DNA from: Zobellella denitrificans
Lineage (GTDB): Bacteria; Pseudomonadota; Gammaproteobacteria; Enterobacterales; Aeromonadaceae
Length of the DNA stretch: 64,000 nt
Assembly: GCF_002237365.1 (NCBI RefSeq)
Contig: NZ_NMUO01000002.1
Span: forward strand, 1-64,000
Direction: 5' to 3'
In this document: positions 59,115-64,000 of the stretch, piece by piece
Position numbering within the stretch: the stretch's first letter is position 1
Layout: every line of letters starts with the position of its first letter
Notes under the pieces: model-generated
What the model was told of the DNA's origin: nothing
Database searches by the model: none
What the model saw: only the letters and a program-made list of their open reading frames with translations
Translations under genes and position numbers: made by a program

Positions 59115-61262
59115 GTGAATCCTATCGTAAAAACCTTCCAGTACGGCCAGCATACCGTCACCCTCGAGACCGGCGTGATGGCCCGCCAGGCCACCGGCGC
59201 CGTCATGGCCAGCATGGACGACACCGCCGTGCTGGTGACCGTGGTCGGCAAGCGCGAAGCCGACGAAAGCCGCGACTTCTTCCCGCTCACCGTGAACTAC
59301 CAGGAGCGGACCTATGCCGCCGGCCGTATTCCCGGTGGCTTCTTCAAGCGCGAAGGCCGTCCGACGGAAGGGGAAACACTGACCGCCCGGTTGATCGACC
59401 GTCCCATCCGTCCGCTGTTTCCCGATGGTTTCAAGAATGAAGTCCAGGTGATCGCCACCGTCGTTTCCGCCAACCCGGAAATCGCCCCGGACATCATCTC
59501 CATGCTCGGCACCTCCGCCGCCCTGGCCATTTCCGGCATTCCCTTCGCCGGCCCCATCGGTGCCGCCCGCGTGGGTTACATGAACGGTCAATACGTGCTC
59601 AACCCCACCATCGGCGAGCTGGAAAACAGTGAGCTGGATCTGGTGGTGGCCGGTACCGCCAACGCCGTGCTGATGGTGGAGTCCGAAGCCAATATCCTGC
59701 CCGAAGAAGTGATGCTGGGCGCCGTGGTCTATGGCCACGAGCAGATGGCGACCGCCATCGCCGCCATCAACGAGTTTGCCGCCGAAGTCGGCACCCAGCC
59801 CTGGGACTGGCAGCCGGCCGCCGAAAACGAGGCGCTCAAGGCCAAGATAGCCGAGCTGGCCGCCCAGGATCTGGGCGAAGCCTATCGCATCATCGACAAG
59901 ACTGCCCGTCGCGATGCCATCAGCGACATCAAGGCCCGGGTGCAGGAAACCATCCTGACCGAGAGCCCGGAACAGGGCATCAAGGAAATCCAGGACCAAC
60001 TGGGCAAGCTGGAAAAGAACATCGTCCGTGGCCGGGTGGTTCGTGGCGAGCCGCGCATCGACGGCCGTGAGCCGGACATGATCCGCGCCATCAACGTGGC
60101 CACCGGCCTGCTGCCCCGTACCCACGGTTCGGCCCTGTTCACCCGCGGCGAAACCCAGGCCCTGGTTGCCGCTACCCTGGGCACCGAGCGGGATGCCCAG
60201 CTGATCGACGAACTGACCGGCGGTCGTACCAACCGCTTTATGCTGCACTACAACTTCCCCCCTTACTGTGTGGGTGAGACCGGCATGGTCGGCAGCCCCA
60301 AGCGTCGGGAAATCGGCCATGGCCGCCTGGCCAAGCGTGGCGTGGCGGCGGTGATGCCGAGTGCGGAAGCCTTCCCCTATACCGTACGGGTGGTGTCTGA
60401 AATCACCGAATCCAACGGTTCTTCCTCCATGGCCTCCGTCTGCGGCACCTCCCTGGCGCTGATGGACGCGGGCGTGCCGATCAAGGCGTCCGTGGCCGGT
60501 ATCGCCATGGGGCTGGTGAAGGAAGAAGAAGGTTTTGTGGTGTTGTCCGATATCCTGGGTGACGAAGATCACCTGGGCGACATGGATTTCAAGGTGGCCG
60601 GTACCACCGAGGGTGTGACCGCCCTGCAGATGGACATCAAGATCGAAGGCATCACCAAGGAAATCATGGAAGTGGCGCTCAAGCAGGCGCGCAACGCCCG
60701 GCTGCACATCCTCAAGGTGATGGACGAGGCCATCAATGCGCCCCGTGCCGAGATCTCCGATTTCGCCCCGCGCATCCACACCATCAAGATCAACCCTGAG
60801 AAGATCAAGGACGTGATCGGCAAGGGTGGCTCCACCATCCGCGCCCTGACCGAGGAAACCGGCACCACCATCGAGCTGGATGACGACGGTACCGTCAAGA
60901 TCGCCGCCGTCGACGGCGAAGCCGCCAAGCTGGCCATCCGCCGCATCGAGCAGCTGACCGCGGAAGTGGAAAGCGGCACCATCTACGAAGGTCAGGTGGT
61001 GCGCCTGGCCGACTTCGGTGCCTTCGTCAACATCCTGCCCGGCAAGGACGGTCTGGTGCACATCTCCCAGATCACCGAAGAGCGGGTCAAGAATGTGTCC
61101 GATCACCTGAAGGTGGGCGACAAGGTCAAGGTCAAGGTGCTGGAAGTGGACCGTCAGGGCCGTATCCGCCTGTCCATCAAGGAAGCCAACAAGCCGGCCG
61201 ACGCCGAGGCGCCGGCGGCGGAAGAAGCCAAGGTGGAAGCGCCGGCCGAAAACGCCGAATAA
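59115..61262 (+). CDS. pnp: Polyribonucleotide nucleotidyltransferase (PNPase)
   Basis: PNPase degrades RNA phosphorolytically from the 3' end and works in the degradosome. The 715-aa protein has two RNase PH domains (about 5-230 and 315-545), KH (residues about 553-610, [17 protein letters not shown]) and S1 (about 620-690, [21 protein letters not shown]). The start is GTG at 59115 ([12 protein letters not shown]) with AAGGAA upstream; E. coli uses TTG. The first RNase PH core contains [12 protein letters not shown] and FKREGRP, the second [10 protein letters not shown]. Confidence 0.97.
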   Translation: MNPIVKTFQYGQHTVTLETGVMARQATGAVMASMDDTAVLVTVVGKREADESRDFFPLTVNYQERTYAAGRIPGGFFKREGRPTEGETLTARLIDRPIRPLFPDGFKNEVQVIATVVSANPEIAPDIISMLGTSAALAISGIPFAGPIGAARVGYMNGQYVLNPTIGELENSELDLVVAGTANAVLMVESEANILPEEVMLGAVVYGHEQMATAIAAINEFAAEVGTQPWDWQPAAENEALKAKIAELAAQDLGEAYRIIDKTARRDAISDIKARVQETILTESPEQGIKEIQDQLGKLEKNIVRGRVVRGEPRIDGREPDMIRAINVATGLLPRTHGSALFTRGETQALVAATLGTERDAQLIDELTGGRTNRFMLHYNFPPYCVGETGMVGSPKRREIGHGRLAKRGVAAVMPSAEAFPYTVRVVSEITESNGSSSMASVCGTSLALMDAGVPIKASVAGIAMGLVKEEEGFVVLSDILGDEDHLGDMDFKVAGTTEGVTALQMDIKIEGITKEIMEVALKQARNARLHILKVMDEAINAPRAEISDFAPRIHTIKINPEKIKDVIGKGGSTIRALTEETGTTIELDDDGTVKIAAVDGEAAKLAIRRIEQLTAEVESGTIYEGQVVRLADFGAFVNILPGKDGLVHISQITEERVKNVSDHLKVGDKVKVKVLEVDRQGRIRLSIKEANKPADAEAPAAEEAKVEAPAENAE

Positions 61263-61286
61263 GCGAATCGCCTGAAAGCACTAACG

Positions 61287-61315
61287 AAAAAGCCGGGAAT
61301 CATCCCGGCTTTTTT
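61287..61315 (+). terminator. Terminator after pnp
   Basis: AAAAAGCCGGGA, loop ATCA, TCCCGGCTTTTTT, 25 bp past the stop codon. Confidence 0.9.
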
Positions 61316-61349
61316 ATTTTCAGTGGGCGGCATTCTCCGCCCCTAATGA

Positions 61350-61426
61350 CTTCCAGCTTCCAGCTTCCAGCTTCCAGCTTCCAGCTTCCAGCTTCCAGCT
61401 TCCAGCTTCCAGCTTCCAGCTTCCGG
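61350..61426 (+). repeat. Heptamer tandem repeat (CTTCCAG)10
   Basis: Ten perfect copies of CTTCCAG from 61350 to 61419 and an eleventh imperfect CTTCCGG. The array ends two bases before the stop codon of the minus-strand trhP gene. On the minus strand the unit reads CTGGAAG, the same motif as in the inverted repeat before secG. Confidence 0.95.
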
Positions 61427-61428
61427 CC

Positions 61429-62805
61429 TCAGGCTTCGGCGGCCTGTGGGCCGTGGGGCTGGCGGGTGTTCTGCTCCTGCTCCAGGTTGCGCAGCAGTAT
61501 GCCGAACTCCACCTCCACCTCGGCGGGCAGCGGCAGGTAGACCACATGACCATTGCCGGGCGCTACCTCCACGCGTTCGCCCTTGCGGTTTTTCATGGCT
61601 TCCAGGGTAAAGCTGAGGTTGCCCCGCGGGGTCATCAGCTCCAGGCTGTTGCCCACCAGGAACTTGTTCTTCACCGCCACTTCCACCCAGTCGCCGTCAC
61701 GGCCGGTGATCTCGCCCACGAACTGCTGGCTGGTAGACACCGAGTAGCCGTAGTCGTAGTTCTGGTAGTCGCTGTGGGCATGGCGCTTGAGAAAGCCCTC
61801 GGTATAGCCCCGGTGGGCCAGGTTTTCCAGGGTGCTCATCAGGGTGGCGTCGAAGGGACGGCCGGCCACGGCGTCGTCGATGGCCTTGCGATAGACCTGG
61901 GCGGTGCGGGCCACATAGTAGAAGGACTTGGTACGTCCCTCGATCTTGAGCGAATGCACGCCCATCCGGGTCAGGCGCTCCACGTACTGCACCGCGCGCA
62001 GATCCTTGGAGTTCATGATGTAGGTGCCGTGCTCGTCCTCGAAGGCGGCCATGTATTCGCCGGGCCTGTTGCCTTCCTCCAGCAGTACCACCTGGTCACT
62101 GGGCTGGCCTGCGCCCAGGGTGGGCGCCACCGGCTGCACCAGGATCGGCTCCTGTTTGTGCACTATCTGGCCGGCGTCGTCTTCCCTGGCCTCGTGCACC
62201 TTGTATTCCCAGCGGCAGGCGTTGGTGCAGGTGCCCTGGTTGGGATCGCGCTTGTTGATGTAGCCCGACAGCAGGCAACGGCCGGAATAGGCCATGCACA
62301 GGGCGCCGTGCACGAACACCTCCAGCTCGATCTCCGGACACTGGGAACGGATTTCTTCTATTTCCTCCAGCGACAGCTCGCGGGAGAGGATCACCCGCTC
62401 GATGCCGTAGTCCTGCCAGAATTTCACCGAGGCCCAGTTGACCGCGTTGGCCTGCACCGACAGGTGGATGGGCATGTGCGGGAAATGCTGGCGCACCAGC
62501 ATGATCAGGCCGGGATCGGACATGATAAGGGCGTCGGGGCCCATCTCCACCACCGGCTTCATGTCGCGCAGGAAGGTCTTGAGCTTGGCGTTGTGGGGCT
62601 GGATGTTGACCACCACGTAGAACTTCTTGCCGAGGGCATGGGCCTCGTCGATGCCGATCTTGAGGTTTTCGTGGTTGAATTCGTTGTTGCGTACCCGCAG
62701 CGAGTAGCGGGGCTGGCCGGCGTACACCGCGTCGGCGCCATAGGCGAAGGCGTAGCGCATGTTCTTGAGGGTGCCGGCGGGGGACAGCAGTTCGGGTGTA
62801 AACAT
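61429..62805 (-). CDS. trhP: U32-family prephenate-dependent tRNA hydroxylation protein TrhP (YegQ)
   Basis: TrhP makes 5-hydroxyuridine at tRNA position 34. The 458-aa protein matches E. coli YegQ (453): MFTPELLSPAGTLKNMRYAFAYGADAVYAG, the U32 signature ELEVFVHGALCMAYSGRCLLSGY near residue 165, cysteines including CTNACRWEY near 190 that can hold a metal cluster, and KIEGRTKSFYYVA near 290. The C-terminal Q-E-Q-N tail ends next to the heptamer array, so expansion of the array could alter the stop codon. Confidence 0.93.
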   Translation of the reverse strand: MFTPELLSPAGTLKNMRYAFAYGADAVYAGQPRYSLRVRNNEFNHENLKIGIDEAHALGKKFYVVVNIQPHNAKLKTFLRDMKPVVEMGPDALIMSDPGLIMLVRQHFPHMPIHLSVQANAVNWASVKFWQDYGIERVILSRELSLEEIEEIRSQCPEIELEVFVHGALCMAYSGRCLLSGYINKRDPNQGTCTNACRWEYKVHEAREDDAGQIVHKQEPILVQPVAPTLGAGQPSDQVVLLEEGNRPGEYMAAFEDEHGTYIMNSKDLRAVQYVERLTRMGVHSLKIEGRTKSFYYVARTAQVYRKAIDDAVAGRPFDATLMSTLENLAHRGYTEGFLKRHAHSDYQNYDYGYSVSTSQQFVGEITGRDGDWVEVAVKNKFLVGNSLELMTPRGNLSFTLEAMKNRKGERVEVAPGNGHVVYLPLPAEVEVEFGILLRNLEQEQNTRQPHGPQAAEA

Positions 62806-62897
62806 GGAATTTCTCGTCTGATCTCAGGTCAGCGGCCGCCACCAGATGGCGGCCGGGGCGGGCATTTTACTCCTCCCCGGCGAGAAATTCGAGCAGG

Positions 62898-63257
62898 CTA
62901 CCGGGCCAGTTCGATGCGCTCCACGTCCAGTTCCACCTGGTTCCAATCCTTGTCGATCTCGCCCCAGAGGGTGACCCGGGTCTCGGGGGTGATCTCCAGT
63001 CCGCGCCATTCGTCGTCGTCGATCTCGACCACCAGGTTGCCGCTGTCGTCCTGGAAGCGGTATTTCTCGTCTCCCAGGGATTCGGTGATCACGCCGCTCA
63101 GGCGAACCTGGGCGTCGTCCGACAGTTCCAGGGCCTGGGCGACGCTGACGGCCTCGGTGCGGTCCGGCCCCTGGAAGCCGCCTGGTTCGGTGGCGGCGAA
63201 GGCGGAGCCGGTAACGGTGGTGAGGCCGATAAGGGCGGCGATAAAGGTCTTGTTCAT
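62898..63257 (-). CDS. YgiW/YdeI-family periplasmic OB-fold protein
   Basis: This 119-aa protein has a signal peptide (MNKTFIAALIGLTTVTGSAFA) and a BOF-type OB-fold: QALELSDDAQVRLSGVI, YRFQDDSGNLVVEIDDDEW and VTLWGEIDKDWNQVELDVERI. E. coli YgiW and YdeI act in stress tolerance, and ygiW adjoins qseBC. ATG at 63257 is preferred over 63260 for ribosome-site spacing (GGAG). It lies just downstream of the sensor kinase on the same strand, with a PmrA/QseB-like box between them. Confidence 0.9.
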   Translation of the reverse strand: MNKTFIAALIGLTTVTGSAFAATEPGGFQGPDRTEAVSVAQALELSDDAQVRLSGVITESLGDEKYRFQDDSGNLVVEIDDDEWRGLEITPETRVTLWGEIDKDWNQVELDVERIELAR

Positions 63258-63304
63258 CATGGTACTCCGGTGTCGTTGAATAGCCCTCATCTTAGCCGCT
63301 AAAG

Positions 63305-63321
63305 CTTAACTCAACCTTAAG
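63305..63321 (-). promoter_or_regulatory. PmrA/QseB-like response-regulator box
   Basis: On the minus strand CTTAAG-N5-GTTAAG (spacer GTTGA), close to the CTTAAG-N5-CTTAAG box of PmrA/QseB regulators. It overlaps the kinase stop codon and is 48-64 bp upstream of the ygiW-type start. Confidence 0.6.
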
Positions 63322-64000
63322 TCGGCAGCTCCAGCCGGACCCGCAGCCCCCCTTGCCCGTCGTGGCGCTCCAGAAAGCGCAGCCGAGCACCGTGCGCCTG
63401 GGCTATCTGCTGGCAGATGGCCAGCCCCAGTCCCAGCCCTTCACTCTTGCTGTCGAGGCGGGTATGGCCGGCCTCCATGTGCTGGCGCAGCACCGGGGGG
63501 ATACCGGGGCCATTATCTTCGACTTCCAGCACCCAGCCGCCGGCGGCGGCCTGCAGGGACAGGCTGACCCCGGTGCCGGCCGGGCAGTGCCGCAGGCAAT
63601 TGCCGAGCAGGTTGTCGAGCAGGATGCCGAGCAGGGTAGCCTCGCCCCGGCAGGGGGCAGGCGTCAGGCTGGCGGTCAGCTCGATGCCACCGGCCTCGGC
63701 GCGGTGACGGCAGCGGGTGATCGCCTCCCGGCACAGCAGGTCGAGCTGCAGGGGGGCAAAACGATGCTGCCAGCGGCCCTGATCCAGCCGGGCCAGGATC
63801 AGCAACTGTTCCACCACCCGGGCGATGCGATCGATTTCCGCCCGCACGACCGGCAGCTCCGGCTCGGGACCGGCGAGCTCCAGCTTGAGGGTGGCCAGCG
63901 GCGTCCTGAGTTCATGGGCCAGATCGCTGGCAAAGCGCCGCTCCCGGCCGAGCACCTCGTCCACGTCCTTGATCAACTGGTTGAGGCTGTCGCCGAGCAG
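63317..64000 (-). CDS. Sensor histidine kinase, QseC/PmrB-like (5' end outside the window)
   Basis: The visible C-terminal 227 codons contain the dimerisation/phosphoacceptor box FASDLAHELRTPLATL, the N box ILLDNLLGNCLRHCP, the G1 box VEDNGPGIP and the G2 box GLGLGLAICQQIA, all intact. Upstream residues (GDSLNQLIKDVDEV) fit the end of a HAMP domain. The sensor region and the likely response regulator gene lie beyond position 64000. A QseC/PmrB-type assignment rests on the adjacent ygiW-type gene and the PmrA/QseB-like box. Confidence 0.9.
   Translation of the reverse strand: MLGDSLNQLIKDVDEVLGRERRFASDLAHELRTPLATLKLELAGPEPELPVVRAEIDRIARVVEQLLILARLDQGRWQHRFAPLQLDLLCREAITRCRHRAEAGGIELTASLTPAPCRGEATLLGILLDNLLGNCLRHCPAGTGVSLSLQAAAGGWVLEVEDNGPGIPPVLRQHMEAGHTRLDSKSEGLGLGLAICQQIAQAHGARLRFLERHDGQGGLRVRLELPT

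Noticed and set aside
59010-61106. A 698-codon minus-strand frame opposite pnp
   Set aside because: pnp is certain; the antisense frame is compositional.
61350-61426. CRISPR-like array
   Set aside because: The 7-bp units have no spacers; it is a microsatellite.

Overview
The window is high-GC gammaproteobacterial chromosome. Gene order and protein sequences point to the Aeromonadales (an Oceanimonas/Zobellella/Oceanisphaera-like marine genus); this is inference from synteny and memory, not from a database search. Core markers include ssrA-smpB-ratAB-bamE, nadK-recN, grpE-dnaK-dnaJ and the conserved run greA-yhbY-rlmE-ftsH-folP-glmM-secG-tRNA-Leu-tRNA-fMet-rimP-nusA-infB-rbfA-truB-rpsO-pnp, close to the order in E. 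coli.

Layout. 1-10.4 kb is core or variable-core: an AbgT-family transporter, cvpA-purF, a Yip1-family membrane protein, an unknown protein, a hydrolase/M14-peptidase pair, and a large membrane GGDEF-EAL protein. 10.47-34.0 kb is a genomic island at the 3' end of the tmRNA gene. A 15-bp direct repeat of the tmRNA terminus lies at 10467-10481 and 33997-34011. No integrase gene was found inside. 34.0-43.9 kb is translation quality control, lipoprotein assembly, nucleoside salvage, SOS repair and heat-shock genes. 43.9-61.3 kb is the transcription/translation superoperon with two insertions: a PilZ protein between greA and yhbY, and an extradiol-dioxygenase-like gene between rpsO and pnp. 61.3-64 kb has a heptamer tandem repeat, trhP, a YgiW-type OB-fold protein and the C-terminal half of a QseC/PmrB-like kinase that runs off the window.

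The island is the accessory core. Its centre is a four-gene minus-strand set (16.0-27.0 kb): a DUF499-type ATPase, a 201-aa protein of unknown family, a DUF1156-type DNA methylase, and a PLD-nuclease/SNF2-helicase fusion. It matches the helicase-methylase-ATPase ('Hma-like') theme of candidate anti-phage systems. A rho-independent terminator sits between methylase and helicase, suggesting separate dosing of modification and attack. Around it are three OLD/RecF-like SMC-type ATPases, two decayed ATPase genes, a secreted 20-aa-repeat protein, a WYL regulator next to a tandem-AAA ATPase, a Fic protein with repeated upstream operators, and an AlpA-like regulator.

Regulatory signals visible in the sequence include two LexA boxes before recN, sigma-32-type promoters before grpE and dnaK, a PmrA/QseB-like box before the ygiW-type gene, and several intrinsic terminators. 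Coding starts were moved from the longest frame where family length, RBS or overlap favoured an internal codon.
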